Positions 27,547-38,653 are shown, counted from the stretch's first letter. The stretch: 49,378 bases of DNA from CAXSEF01 sp964236695 (GCA_964236695.1 CAXSFU010000017.1:1-49378); one strand, 5' to 3'. A program made the numbers and translations. The notes: generated by a model not told the origin, from the sequence alone.

Positions 27547-27692
27547 GGAAAGCAAGAATCTTCTTTTTCTGAAGAAAAAGAAGCAAAAAGACTTTACTTA
27601 TAGGACTCCGGGTGCGCGGGCAGCTCCGGAGTCCTTTGGGCCAAAGTTCTTTGGTTCTTTCTTTCAAGAAAGAACTCGCTTTCTTTCTGCCC
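27547..27692 (+). repeat. Family B hairpin-ended element, copy 3
   Basis: The best-preserved copy. Terminal hairpins lie at about 27560-27583 and 27654-27675. The core carries a perfect 10-bp inverted repeat, AGGACTCCGG with CCGGAGTCCT. The whole element can fold into nested stems. It lies between the flavin-binding protein gene and the NUDIX gene. Confidence 0.88.
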
Positions 27693-27727
27693 TGTCGCAC
27701 GAGATCGCGCCCGGCCGTTGGCAGCGC

Positions 27728-28372
27728 CTACCCGAGACGTTCCGCCAGCCCGTGGGACGGGTCCGCGCCGATGGCGCCGTCCGGGGAAACCTGTGCGGCG
27801 TCGCGTTGCCCGACGTGCTGGGTGAACACGGGGATGGCGTCGGGGCGGCGGCCGATGGCGTCCAGCAGGTCGCGGTAGACGAGGTGGCTCGGGTAGAGGT
27901 CGGGCGGCGGGACGGCGAACCAGCGGAGGTCGCCGGCGGCGGGGGCGTCGTCGGGCTGCAGGACGCGCCGGGTGGGCGTGCCGGCCAGGGTGGCGCGGAC
28001 GCAGAGCGAGAGGGAGTGGCCGCGGTCGTCGAAGATCTGCACCAGGGCGGCGGGGCCGTCGGCGGCGGCGACGTCGCAGCCGAGCTCGTCGCGGGCGCAG
28101 GCGGCGATGCGGTGGGCGATCTCCTCGCGGTGGCGGATGATGGAGCCCGGGACGTGCCAGCCCCGGCCGAACGGGTCGTCGCGCCAGGCGAGCAGCACGC
28201 CCTTCTCGTCGTCGAGGACCAGCAGGTCGACGTTGGGGGTGGCGGCGACCTCGGTGACGAAGCGGAACAGGGCGGGCGGCAGGTCGGCGCCGGGGCCGGA
28301 CAGCCTGGCGAGGATGGCCTCGAGGGTCTGCAGGTCCGCGTCGGTCAGCGCGGGGGCGTCGGGTGCGGTCAT
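27728..28372 (-). CDS. NUDIX-fold protein resembling GDP-mannose mannosyl hydrolase
   Basis: A 214-aa protein. The central part is a NUDIX fold, with LLLAWRDDPFGRGWHVPGS-like sequence (VLLAWRDDPFGRGWHVPG). The box reads GSIIRHREEIAHRIAACARD then ELG. The canonical RExxEE catalytic core is altered (ACARDE), as in the Gmm subfamily, which also has a changed box and hydrolyses GDP-sugars. The C-terminal 70 residues are extra. Substrate assignment is tentative. It lies next to a sugar-polymer region, which is consistent. Confidence 0.75.
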   Translation of the reverse strand: MTAPDAPALTDADLQTLEAILARLSGPGADLPPALFRFVTEVAATPNVDLLVLDDEKGVLLAWRDDPFGRGWHVPGSIIRHREEIAHRIAACARDELGCDVAAADGPAALVQIFDDRGHSLSLCVRATLAGTPTRRVLQPDDAPAAGDLRWFAVPPPDLYPSHLVYRDLLDAIGRRPDAIPVFTQHVGQRDAAQVSPDGAIGADPSHGLAERLG

Positions 28373-28565
28373 CGCAGGCTCCTGGCGGCGGGGCGCCCGG
28401 CCGAGGATGGCGCATCGGGCCGGCGGGCGGCAACAGGCGGGCGCGGGGCTGGCGTGCCGGACGGCGGGGGCCGTGCGGAGCGGACGGCCACGACAGGGCC
28501 ATCATCGCGGGGTATCCTGCAACCGGAAGATGTGGCCGGGGTCCGGCGGGCAGGGAGGATGGCTG

Positions 28566-30197
28566 TTGCAACGACGCAGGCTGCTGCAGGCGGGGATGGG
28601 CGGGCCGCTGCTCGCGCTGAGGTGGCCGTTCTCCGGGGCCGGGGCGGCGTCCGCGGAGGTTCCGGCGCTGCCGGCGCCCGGGCCGTTCGATGCCGGCGCG
28701 GTGCGCAGGCTGGCGCAGGCGATGTCGAGCCAGCCGTTCCAGGCGCCGGACACCGCGCTGCCGGCGGCGCTGGACCACCTGACGTATGACCAGTACCGCG
28801 GCATCCGGTTCCGCGCGGAGCACGCGCTGTGGCGGGGGCAGGCGCTGGGGTTCGAGGCGCAGTTCTTTGCGCGCGGCTTCCTGTATCGCGAGCGGGTCGA
28901 CATCTTCGAGGTCGCCGGCGGACAGGCGACGCGGGTGGCGTACGACGCGGCGCTGTTCGACCACGCCGAGCCCGCGACGCGGCCGCCGGACACGCCGGCC
29001 AGCGCCGCGCTCGGCTTCGCGGGGTTCCGCATCCATGCGGCGATCAACCGGCCGGACTATCTCGACGAGGTGTGCGTGTTCCTGGGCGCCAGCTACTTCC
29101 GCGCGGTGGCGAAGGGGCAGGTGTACGGGCTGTCGGCGCGCGGGCTGGCGATCGGCACGGGCGACCCGAGGGGCGAGGAGTTCGCGCGGTTCAGCACGTT
29201 CTGGCTGGAGCGGCCGCAGGCGGGGGCGGGCTCGCTGGTGATCCACGCGCTGCTCGACAGCCGCAGCACGACGGGGGCGTTCCGCTTCACGGTGCGGCCG
29301 GGCGAGGAGACCGTGTTCGACGTGGAAAGCGTGCTGTACCCGCGCGTCGACCTCGCGACGGCGGGGTTTGCCGCGCTGACCGGGATGTTCTTCTTCGACG
29401 CCAACGACCGGCGCGGGATCGACGACTGGCGGCCGGCGGCGCACGACTCGGAGGGGCTGTCGATGCTCACCGGGCGGGGCGAGCAGATCTGGCGGCCGGT
29501 GAGCAACCCGCGCGACCTGCAGGTCAGCGACTTCGGCGACACGAGCCCGCACGGCTTCGGGCTGATGCAGCGCAAACGGGCGTTCGCGGACTATCTCGAC
29601 CCGGAGGTGCTGTACAACCGGCGGCCGAGCCTGTGGATCGAGCCGATCGGCGACTGGGGCCAGGGCGCGGTGGTGCTGGTGGAAATCCCCACCGCGAACG
29701 AGGTCAACGACAACATCGTCTCATTCTGGCGGCCGAAGGAGGTGCTGGCGGCGCACGGCGAGCACGTGTTCACCTACCGGATGCACTGGGGGTGGGCGGA
29801 CGTGGCGCAGGCGGGATCGGCCCAGCCGGGACCGGCACAGTTCGGGTCGGTGCAGGCGGCCGGGGCGGCGCCGGCGGCGGGCGCAGGGGCGGCGCCGGGG
29901 CGGGTGTCGGACACGCGGGTGGGGGCGGCGGAAGCGGCGGGATCGCGTTTCTTCGTGATCGACTTCGCGGGCGAGGCGATGAAGGCGCTGCAGCCGCACC
30001 CGTCGATCCACGCCGACATCGGCTGCGGCGCGGGCAGGATCGAGAACGTGGTGGTGGCGCCGGTGGCCGAGCTGTCGGGGTGGCGGGTCAGCTTCGACCT
30101 GGTGCCGGGCGAGGCGAGGCTGGTGGAAATGCACTGCTTTCTGGCCGACGACAGCGGGCGGCTGTCGGAGAACTGGATCTACCGTTGGACGGCGTGA
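28566..30197 (+). CDS. opgG: Periplasmic glucan biosynthesis protein OpgG/OpgD
   Basis: A 543-aa periplasmic protein of the MdoG/MdoD family that shapes osmoregulated periplasmic glucans. Family runs include LTYDQYRGIRFR, DEVCVFLGASYFRAV, FYFFDAND-like MFFFDANDRRGIDDWRP and SFWRPKE. The chosen TTG has GGGAGG 7 bp upstream and yields a twin-arginine-like start, QRRRLLQAG. An ATG 36 bp upstream is the alternative. An Ala/Gly/Pro-rich insertion of about 45 residues interrupts the C-terminal domain near 415-460. It overlaps opgH. Confidence 0.92.
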   Translation: MQRRRLLQAGMGGPLLALRWPFSGAGAASAEVPALPAPGPFDAGAVRRLAQAMSSQPFQAPDTALPAALDHLTYDQYRGIRFRAEHALWRGQALGFEAQFFARGFLYRERVDIFEVAGGQATRVAYDAALFDHAEPATRPPDTPASAALGFAGFRIHAAINRPDYLDEVCVFLGASYFRAVAKGQVYGLSARGLAIGTGDPRGEEFARFSTFWLERPQAGAGSLVIHALLDSRSTTGAFRFTVRPGEETVFDVESVLYPRVDLATAGFAALTGMFFFDANDRRGIDDWRPAAHDSEGLSMLTGRGEQIWRPVSNPRDLQVSDFGDTSPHGFGLMQRKRAFADYLDPEVLYNRRPSLWIEPIGDWGQGAVVLVEIPTANEVNDNIVSFWRPKEVLAAHGEHVFTYRMHWGWADVAQAGSAQPGPAQFGSVQAAGAAPAAGAGAAPGRVSDTRVGAAEAAGSRFFVIDFAGEAMKALQPHPSIHADIGCGAGRIENVVVAPVAELSGWRVSFDLVPGEARLVEMHCFLADDSGRLSENWIYRWTA

Positions 30198-32380
30198 GCG
30201 GGGCCGAGGCGGCGCATCCTGCGCTGCCGGAGGAGGCGCCGCTCGCGATGGCGGAGCAGTCGCTGCGCGCGGCGCCCTCGGGCGAGGCGCTGCGCGCGGA
30301 CCGGCCGTCGGCGCCGCGCGGGCTGGGAATGCGCCGGCTCGCCGTGATCGGCGGGGCGGCCGTGCTGACGGCCGGGGCGGCGTGGGAGATGTACCACGTG
30401 CTGAACGGACGCGGGGCGAGCGTGCTCGGGCTCGCGGTGCTGGCGCTGTTCGTGGTGCTGTTCGCCTGGATCGCGCTGGCGTTCACCAGCGCGCTCGCGG
30501 GCTTCTGCTCCGTGCTGCGTGGCGGCGGGGGCGCGCTCGGCATCGAGGCGGGCGGGCCGCTGCCGCCGCAATCGGTGCGCACCGCGCTGCTGATGCCGAC
30601 CTACAACGAGAGCCCGGCGCGGGTGATGGCCGGGCTGGGCGCGATCAGCGACTCGCTGGAAGCCACCGGGCGGATCGCGCTGTTCGACATCTTCGTGCTC
30701 AGCGACACCACCGACCCCGACGTGTGGATCGCCGAGGAGCAGGCGTTCCTGGCGCTGCGCGAGCGCACCGGGGGGCACGGGCGGATCTTCTACCGACGCA
30801 GGGCGCGCAACGTCGGGCGCAAGGCGGGCAACGTCGGCGAGTGGGTGCGCCGGTTCGGGGCGGCGTATCCGCAGATGGTCACGCTGGACGCGGACAGCCT
30901 GATGGAGGGCGAGGCGCTGGTGCGGCTGGCGGCGGCGATGGAGGCGCATCCGGACGTGGGGCTGATCCAGACGCTGCCGGTGATCGTGGGGGGCAACACG
31001 CTGTTCGCGCGGATGCAGCAGTTCGCGGGACGGCTGTACGGGCCGCTGATCGCGCACGGCATCGCCTGGTGGCACGGCTCGGAAGGCAACTACTGGGGGC
31101 ACAACGCGGTGATCCGCACGCGGGCGTTCGCCGGGCAGGCGGGGCTGCCGCTGCTGGCGGGGCGCAAGCCGTTCGGCGGGCACATCCTGAGCCACGACTT
31201 CGTGGAGGCGGCGCTGATGCGGCGCGCGGGCTGGGCGGTGCACATGGTCCCTGCCCTGCCCGGCAGCTACGAGGAGAGTCCGCCCTCGCTCGCCGACGTG
31301 GCGGTGCGCGACCGCCGCTGGTGCCAGGGCAACCTGCAGCACGCCAAGGTGATCCGGGCGCGCGGGCTGCACTGGGTCAGCCGGCTGCACCTGCTGATGG
31401 GCATCGGTTCGTACGTCACCTCGCCGCTGTGGCTGTGCTTCCTGCTGGCGGGCGTGCTGATCTCGCTGCAGTCGCGGTTCAGGCGGCCGGAGTATTTCGG
31501 GACCGCCAAGTCGCTGTTCCCCGAGTGGCCGCAGGTCGATCCGGTGCTGGCGGAGCAGGTGTTTGCGGGGACCATGGCGGTGCTGCTGGCGCCCAAGCTG
31601 CTGGCGTATGTCGCGATGCTGTTCGACCGCCGGCTGCGGCGCGGCTGCGGGGGCGCGGGGCGCGCGCTCGCGGGTGTGCTGGTGGAGACGGTGCTGGGCG
31701 CGCTGATCGCGCCGGTGGCGATGCTGATCCAGACCGGGGCGGTGGCGAGCATCCTGCTGGGGCGCGACTCCGGCTGGGCCGCGCAGAAGCGCGATGACGG
31801 GCGGGTGCCGCTGCGGCAGGTGTGGGGGCTGTACTGGCGCTACACCGCGTTCGGGCTGGGGCTGGCTTCGGTGGCCTGGTCGGTGTCGCCGGCGCTGTTC
31901 CTGTGGATGACGCCGGTACTGCTGGGTCTGGGGCTGGCGGTGCCGGTGGCGGTGCTGACGGCGAGCCGGGCGGCGGGGCTGGGCCTGCGGCGGGCGGGCG
32001 TGCTGCGCATTCCCGAGGAGGCGGCGGCGCCCGGGGTGGTGCGGCGGGCGGCCGAGCTGCTGCCGGCGATGGCGGGCTTCGAGGGCGGCGGCGGGCCGGC
32101 GCGGCTGCTGGCCGACGCGGCGCTGCGGCGCCACCACCTCGCGGCGCTGCCGCAGGGCGGGCGGCGACGGGGCGAGCCGATCGAGGCGGCGCTGGTGCTG
32201 GGGCTGGCGAGGCTGGAGGACGCGGACACGCTGCACGGGGGCCTGGCGGCGCTGGAGCGGGCGGAGCTGGCCGCGGTGCTGGGCAGCCGGGCGGGGGTGG
32301 CGCGGCTGGTGGCGCTGAGCATGGTTGAGGCTCTGCCTCAAACTCCGCCAAAGGCCGAGCCTTTGGAAACCTGGACTTAG
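30194..32380 (+). CDS. opgH: Glucan glucosyltransferase OpgH
   Basis: A 728-aa inner-membrane glycosyltransferase that polymerises the OPG backbone from UDP-glucose. GT2 motifs are LMPTYNESPARV, LDADSLMEGEAL, SHDFVEAALMRRAGW and RDRRWCQGNLQH. Two N-terminal and about six C-terminal membrane helices flank the catalytic domain. The GTG start overlaps the opgG stop (GTGA), and an ATG at 30248 is also possible. The last 19 codons (MVEALPQTPPKAEPLETWT) are coded by a family A repeat, so the C-terminus has been altered by the element. Confidence 0.93.
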   Translation: MSGAEAAHPALPEEAPLAMAEQSLRAAPSGEALRADRPSAPRGLGMRRLAVIGGAAVLTAGAAWEMYHVLNGRGASVLGLAVLALFVVLFAWIALAFTSALAGFCSVLRGGGGALGIEAGGPLPPQSVRTALLMPTYNESPARVMAGLGAISDSLEATGRIALFDIFVLSDTTDPDVWIAEEQAFLALRERTGGHGRIFYRRRARNVGRKAGNVGEWVRRFGAAYPQMVTLDADSLMEGEALVRLAAAMEAHPDVGLIQTLPVIVGGNTLFARMQQFAGRLYGPLIAHGIAWWHGSEGNYWGHNAVIRTRAFAGQAGLPLLAGRKPFGGHILSHDFVEAALMRRAGWAVHMVPALPGSYEESPPSLADVAVRDRRWCQGNLQHAKVIRARGLHWVSRLHLLMGIGSYVTSPLWLCFLLAGVLISLQSRFRRPEYFGTAKSLFPEWPQVDPVLAEQVFAGTMAVLLAPKLLAYVAMLFDRRLRRGCGGAGRALAGVLVETVLGALIAPVAMLIQTGAVASILLGRDSGWAAQKRDDGRVPLRQVWGLYWRYTAFGLGLASVAWSVSPALFLWMTPVLLGLGLAVPVAVLTASRAAGLGLRRAGVLRIPEEAAAPGVVRRAAELLPAMAGFEGGGGPARLLADAALRRHHLAALPQGGRRRGEPIEAALVLGLARLEDADTLHGGLAALERAELAAVLGSRAGVARLVALSMVEALPQTPPKAEPLETWT

Positions 32381-32496
32381 GGAAGGCCGGGTCCAGGGGC
32401 GGCTCCCTCCGGTGGCCTTTCCAACGATCCAAGAGGATCGTCGGAACCTTTGGCCACCTACGCCTGGCGGGTCTGGGCAGAGCCCGGCCTTGCTTG
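32322..32496. repeat. Family A palindromic repeat mosaic, copy 11 (overlaps opgH end)
   Basis: Modules TTGAGGCTCTGCCTCAA, CCAAAGGCCGAGCCTTTGG and CCAGGGGCGGCTCCCTCCGG, then the AACGATCC-AAGA-GGATCGT hairpin that also occurs, in opposite order, in the ureA-ureB gap. It supplies the opgH stop codon. Confidence 0.88.
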
Positions 32497-32561
32497 CCTC
32501 GCGTGTTGCCTGAGCCCGCGCCGCATGCCCTGGTGCGCGCTCGACCGAGGATGGCGCACCC

Positions 32562-33935
32562 ATGTCCGTGACGACCACCTCCGGCCCCGCGTCGGTGCAA
32601 GAGGCCCGTCTTCTTGTGCGCCTGGCAGGGCCGCTGGTGATCGGGCAGCTCTCGGCGATGGGGATGCAGGTGGTCGACACCGTGCTGGCGGGGCATCTCG
32701 GCGCGCGGGTGCTGGGGTCCGTGGCGGTGGGGGCCACCGTGTTCTCGCTCGCCCTGGTCGCGGTGACCGGGGTGATGATGGCGCTGCCGCCCAGCGTGGC
32801 GCAGCTGCACGGCGCGGGGCGGGCGCAGGAGGTGGGCGCGCTGTTCCGCCAGGCGGTGTGGCTGGCGCTGGGCCTGGGCGTGGTGCTGCAGCAGGCGGTG
32901 TGGTGGGGCGGGCCGGCGCTGGTGGCGGCCGCGGGCGTGGCGACGGAGCTGGTCGCGGGAGCGGACGGGTTCCTGCGCGCGGTCAGCCTGGGGGTGCCGG
33001 CGCTGGCGCTGCTGCTGGCGTGCCGCGGGCTGTCGGACGGGCTGGGGATGACGTGGCCGGGCATGGTGGCGGGGCTGCTCGGGCTGCTGGTGCTGGCGCC
33101 GGTGGGCTACGTGCTGATGAACGGCGGCTTGGGGGTACCAGGGCTGGGGGCGACGGGGAGCGGGCTGGCGACGGCGGCGGTGCTGTGGCTGGAGGTGGCG
33201 GGGTTCGCGGCGTTCCTGCGCGTGAGCCCGCGCTTCCGCGCGCTGGGGTGGGGCTTGGGGCGGCGCGGGCCGGACGCGGCGCTGCTGGCGGGGCTGCTGC
33301 GGCTCGGCGGGCCGATCGCGGTCAGCCTGCTGCTGGAGGTGGGGCTGTTCACCACCGCCGGGCTGGTGATCGCGGGCTTCGGGGCGTCGGTGGTGGCGGG
33401 GCACCAGCTGGCGCTCAACGTGGCCGGGGTCGCGTTCATGGTGCCGCTGGGGCTGGCGATGGCGATCACCATCCGGGTGGGCGAGGCGGCCGGGCGGGGC
33501 GACGCGCGCGGGGCGCGGCGGGCCGGGCTGGTGGGGATCGGGCTCACGCTGCTCACGCAGTCGGTGTCGTGCGCGGTGATCGCGACTTTCCCGGCGGCGC
33601 TGGTCGGGCTGTACACGCGCGACGCGGCGGTGGCGGCGAGCGGCGGGCTGCTGCTGCGCTATGCCGCGATCTTCCAGTTCTCCGACGGCATCCAGGTGGC
33701 GTCCGGCGGCGCACTGCGCGGGCTGAAGGACACGCGCGTGCCGATGGCGATCTCGGCGCTGAGCTACTGGGGGGTGGGGATGCCGGTCGGGCTGCTGCTG
33801 GCGTTCCCCGGCGGGCTGGGGGCGTCGGGCATGTGGATGGGGATCATCGCCGGGCTGAGCTGCGCCGCGGCGTGCCTGCTCGCGCGGTTCCGGGTGCGCT
33901 CGGGCGCGGGGCGGCGCGCGGGAGCGCGGCGATGA
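32562..33935 (+). CDS. MATE-family multidrug/metabolite exporter (NorM type)
   Basis: A 457-aa, twelve-helix transporter. The MATE pattern is clear in both halves: LAGPLVIGQLSAMGMQVVDT at residue 21 onward, VGATVFSLALVAVTGVM, and the second-half LLEVGLFTTAGLVIAGFG. It exports cationic drugs or metabolites using Na+ or H+. The substrate cannot be told from sequence. It overlaps the following gene by 4 bp (ATGA), so the two are translationally coupled. Confidence 0.94.
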   Translation: MSVTTTSGPASVQEARLLVRLAGPLVIGQLSAMGMQVVDTVLAGHLGARVLGSVAVGATVFSLALVAVTGVMMALPPSVAQLHGAGRAQEVGALFRQAVWLALGLGVVLQQAVWWGGPALVAAAGVATELVAGADGFLRAVSLGVPALALLLACRGLSDGLGMTWPGMVAGLLGLLVLAPVGYVLMNGGLGVPGLGATGSGLATAAVLWLEVAGFAAFLRVSPRFRALGWGLGRRGPDAALLAGLLRLGGPIAVSLLLEVGLFTTAGLVIAGFGASVVAGHQLALNVAGVAFMVPLGLAMAITIRVGEAAGRGDARGARRAGLVGIGLTLLTQSVSCAVIATFPAALVGLYTRDAAVAASGGLLLRYAAIFQFSDGIQVASGGALRGLKDTRVPMAISALSYWGVGMPVGLLLAFPGGLGASGMWMGIIAGLSCAAACLLARFRVRSGAGRRAGARR

Positions 33936-34921
33936 GCGCGTTTCCTGCCCGCTCGGCGGCGCCGCTGCGGGTCTGCCTGCTCGGCGCCACCGGCACCATC
34001 GGGCGTGCGACGCTGGGCGCGCTGCTGCGGCGCGGGCACGACGTGGTCTGCCTGGTGCGGCCGCGGGCGGGGGGCGCGCCGGCGCTGGCGGGCGCGCAGG
34101 TGCGGGTCGTCGACCTGGGCGAGGCCGCGTCGATCGCGCGTGACGGATTCGCAGGCGCGCGGTTCGATGCCGTGGTGTCGTGCATGGCGTCGCGCACCGG
34201 GGCGCCGCGCGATGCCTGGGCGGTCGACCACCGGGCGCATGTCGACGTGCTGGCGGCGGCGCAGGCGTCGGGGGTCGGGCATTTCGTGCTGCTGTCGGCG
34301 ATCTGCGTGCAGCGGCCGCTGCTGGCGTTCCAGCAGGCCAAGCTGGCGTTCGAGGCGGCGCTGGCTGGGTCCGGGATGGCGTACTCGATCGTGCGGCCGA
34401 CGGCGTTCTTCAAGTCGTTGTCCGGGCAGGTGGAGCGGGTGAGGCGCGGCCGGCCGTTCCTGGTGTTCGGTGACGGCCGGTTCACGTCGTGCAAGCCGAT
34501 CAGCGACGGCGACCTCGCTTCGTATCTTGTCGACTGCCTGGAGGACGATCGCCTGCGCGGCCGCGTGCTGCCGATCGGCGGGCCGGGCGAGGCGATCACC
34601 CCGCGCCGGCAGGGCGAGGCGCTGTTCGCGCTGCTGGGCCGCGCGCCGCGGTTCCGCGAGGTGCCGGTGGCGCTGCTCGACGGGGTGGCCGGCGTGCTGG
34701 ACGCGGCAGGGCGGCTCGTGCCGTCGCTGGCGGAGAAGGCGGAGCTGGCGCGGATCGGGCGCTACTACGCCACGGAGTCGATGCTGGTGCTGGACCCGGC
34801 GAGCGGGCGCTACGACGCGGCGGCCACGCCGTCGACGGGGAGCGAGACGCTGTTCGGGTATTACCGTGCGCTCCTGGCCGGGAAGGCCGTGGCGGAGCGT
34901 GGGGCGCACGCCGTGTTCTGA
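33932..34921 (+). CDS. bciA: Divinyl (bacterio)chlorophyllide 8-vinyl reductase, BciA type
   Basis: A 329-aa NAD(P)-binding SDR protein. The Rossmann motif LLGATGTIGRATLG is at the N-terminus. Long stretches match plant DVR/BciA: VVSCMASRTGAPRDAW, HFVLLSAICVQRPLLAFQ, SIVRPTAFFKSLSGQVE, GGPGEAITPRRQGEALF and IGRYYATESMLVLDP. It reduces the 8-vinyl group in bacteriochlorophyll synthesis. No other pigment gene is in the window. The overlap with the MATE exporter gene is unexpected. The frame is fully intact. Confidence 0.9.
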   Translation: MSAFPARSAAPLRVCLLGATGTIGRATLGALLRRGHDVVCLVRPRAGGAPALAGAQVRVVDLGEAASIARDGFAGARFDAVVSCMASRTGAPRDAWAVDHRAHVDVLAAAQASGVGHFVLLSAICVQRPLLAFQQAKLAFEAALAGSGMAYSIVRPTAFFKSLSGQVERVRRGRPFLVFGDGRFTSCKPISDGDLASYLVDCLEDDRLRGRVLPIGGPGEAITPRRQGEALFALLGRAPRFREVPVALLDGVAGVLDAAGRLVPSLAEKAELARIGRYYATESMLVLDPASGRYDAAATPSTGSETLFGYYRALLAGKAVAERGAHAVF

Positions 34922-34978
34922 GGCGCGGGCCGGGCGGTGCGGGCTCGAACGACGTTGCGCAACCGCATGGCCTGCAGC

Positions 34979-36937
<1,959 letters not shown>

Positions 36938-37336
36938 GCAGCGTCCTTGCGTCGATCGTGCGGGCAGCAGGTCTGCAATGTCGCCGATCCGGATTAACGA
37001 ACAGCCAATGCCGTCCCTTGCCGTGTGGTGTGCGGGCAGGAGACGGGCGCTGTGGGTTGCTGCCGGGCCGGCGGGCAGGCACTCCAGGCCGACGCTGCTT
37101 GCCTCCCGAACTTCATGGTGCCGAAAGGGTCGAACGGTCAGACAGCGCCGGCACGGGTGCTGGGCCGTTTCACGGTGCCGAACACGTCGGCGCGTGTCTG
37201 GTCCCTGGTGCGGACCACCTTGCAAGGGTGCGGAATTGGTTTCAGCGAGGAGGAGAGGCGCTCCATCAGTCGCATTTCTGGTGCCGCCATGTCCGCCCAT
37301 GGCGACGTTTCGCGTTTTCTGATACGCGGCTGCGGC
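36938..37336. other. Divergent intergenic region
   Basis: This 400-bp region separates the minus-strand diguanylate cyclase from the plus-strand transglycosylase. It must carry both promoters. I see a GAGGAGGAG run near 37246 but no convincing -35/-10 pair, riboswitch or RNA gene. An in-frame ATG at 37289 could extend the transglycosylase. Confidence 0.4.
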
Positions 37337-38326
37337 ATGACCCGCCTGCTTCATACCCTGCCCGGCGTCGCCGTCGTGTTGTGCGCTGCCGGCGCCGCCC
37401 TCGCGCAGACCGCACCGGTGGCGACATGCAGGCCCGCGTTCGCCGCCTCGGAACGCGCTGCGGGCCTGCCCCCGCAGGTGCTCGGCGCCATCGGCTTGGT
37501 GGAGAGTGGCCGGGTGGACCCTCGCACCGGCCGCGCGGCCCCCTGGCCCTGGACCATCAACGTGGCCGGTGCAGGTCACATGTTCGACAGCGCCGCCGAC
37601 GCCATCGCCGCCGTGCAAGCCGCACAGGCGGCCGGCGTGCAGTCCATCGACGTCGGCTGCATGCAGATCAACCTCCTGCACCACCCGCACGCCTTCGAAA
37701 CCCTGCAGGACGCCTTCGACCCCGTCGCCAACGTCCGCTACGCCGCCGGCTTCCTCGCGCGGCTGCATGGCCAGACCGGCGACTGGGGCGCCGCCATTGC
37801 CGCCTATCACTCGGCGACCCCGGCGCTCGGACTGCCCTATGCCCGCACGGTGGCCCTGGTCTGGCCGCTCGCCAGCCGCTACGGCCTCGTCCCGCCGGAC
37901 CTGGCCATGGCCGACGCGGCCGTCGCGACCCGTGCCGCACTCGAAACGGAGATCGACCCCCACGGTGTCCTGACACCGGAGTTCCGCACGCAGCTGGTCG
38001 ACGCGGCCCTGCAACGCCGTCGCGAGTTGGCGTCCCGGGCCGACGCTCCGTCGCGAACTGCCGCACAGCCCACCTCCGCCCGACTGGCCGGCGCGCTTCC
38101 CCGCCCCGCCGCCCCGTCGCACGACCGAAGCCGCCTGCCGTCGTCCGATCGCCACGCCCTTGAGGACGAGGTGGATCCGCAGCACGTGCTGACCGCCGGA
38201 TTTCGCGCAGAAATGGTGGCTGCCGCCCGTGCGAGGCACCAGGGCCACACCTCGCGCATCGGCCAGGAGCCTCGGGTTGCGCAGGAAACGGCAACGGGTT
38301 TTCGCAGCATTTCGGGCGATCCCTGA
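37337..38326 (+). CDS. Secreted lytic transglycosylase with duplicated C-terminal motif
   Basis: A 329-aa SLT-type muramidase with a signal peptide (residues 1-23, LPGVAVVLCAAGAALA). The catalytic Glu is E56 (AIGLVESG), and the SLT fold shows DVGCMQINLLHHPHAF and AIAAYHSATP. After the domain come two copies of a 27-residue unit: LETEIDPHGVLTPEFRTQLV at 202 and LEDEVDPQHVLTAGFRAEMV at 275, separated by a Pro/Arg-rich linker. It cleaves peptidoglycan, probably for cell-wall turnover or for an envelope machine. No secretion or flagellar genes are adjacent. The longer start at 37289 is possible. Confidence 0.88.
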   Translation: MTRLLHTLPGVAVVLCAAGAALAQTAPVATCRPAFAASERAAGLPPQVLGAIGLVESGRVDPRTGRAAPWPWTINVAGAGHMFDSAADAIAAVQAAQAAGVQSIDVGCMQINLLHHPHAFETLQDAFDPVANVRYAAGFLARLHGQTGDWGAAIAAYHSATPALGLPYARTVALVWPLASRYGLVPPDLAMADAAVATRAALETEIDPHGVLTPEFRTQLVDAALQRRRELASRADAPSRTAAQPTSARLAGALPRPAAPSHDRSRLPSSDRHALEDEVDPQHVLTAGFRAEMVAAARARHQGHTSRIGQEPRVAQETATGFRSISGDP

Positions 38327-38437
38327 TGCCGGTGCCGCCACCGTACGCGAACAGGAAGTCCTTGCGCCCGCCGGGTCCCGATACCGGCGGGTTCAGCAGG
38401 CTGTTGTGGATTGGGTGCCAAAGTCAATCAGACAGGA

Positions 38438-38580
38438 CAGCAAGAATCTTCTTTTTCTAAAGAAAAAGAAGCAAAACGACTTTGCTCATGGAGTTCTGGG
38501 CAGGTGCGCGGCTCCGGAGCCCAATGGGCAAAAGTTCTTTGGTTCTTTCTTTCAAGAAAGAACACGCTTTCTTCTTGCCT
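38438..38580 (+). repeat. Family B hairpin-ended element, copy 4
   Basis: The left hairpin has arms CTTCTTTTTCT and AGAAAAAGAAG; the right has GTTCTTTCTT and AAGAAAGAAC. The core differs from copy 3 but keeps GGGC/GCCC pairing. It lies between the transglycosylase and galE 3' ends. Confidence 0.87.
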
Positions 38581-38653
38581 TCGCGCAGAACGTCGTGGCG
38601 GGCGGGGTGATGACAGCTTCTGGCATCACGCCTGCAATGTCTCCCATGGATTG

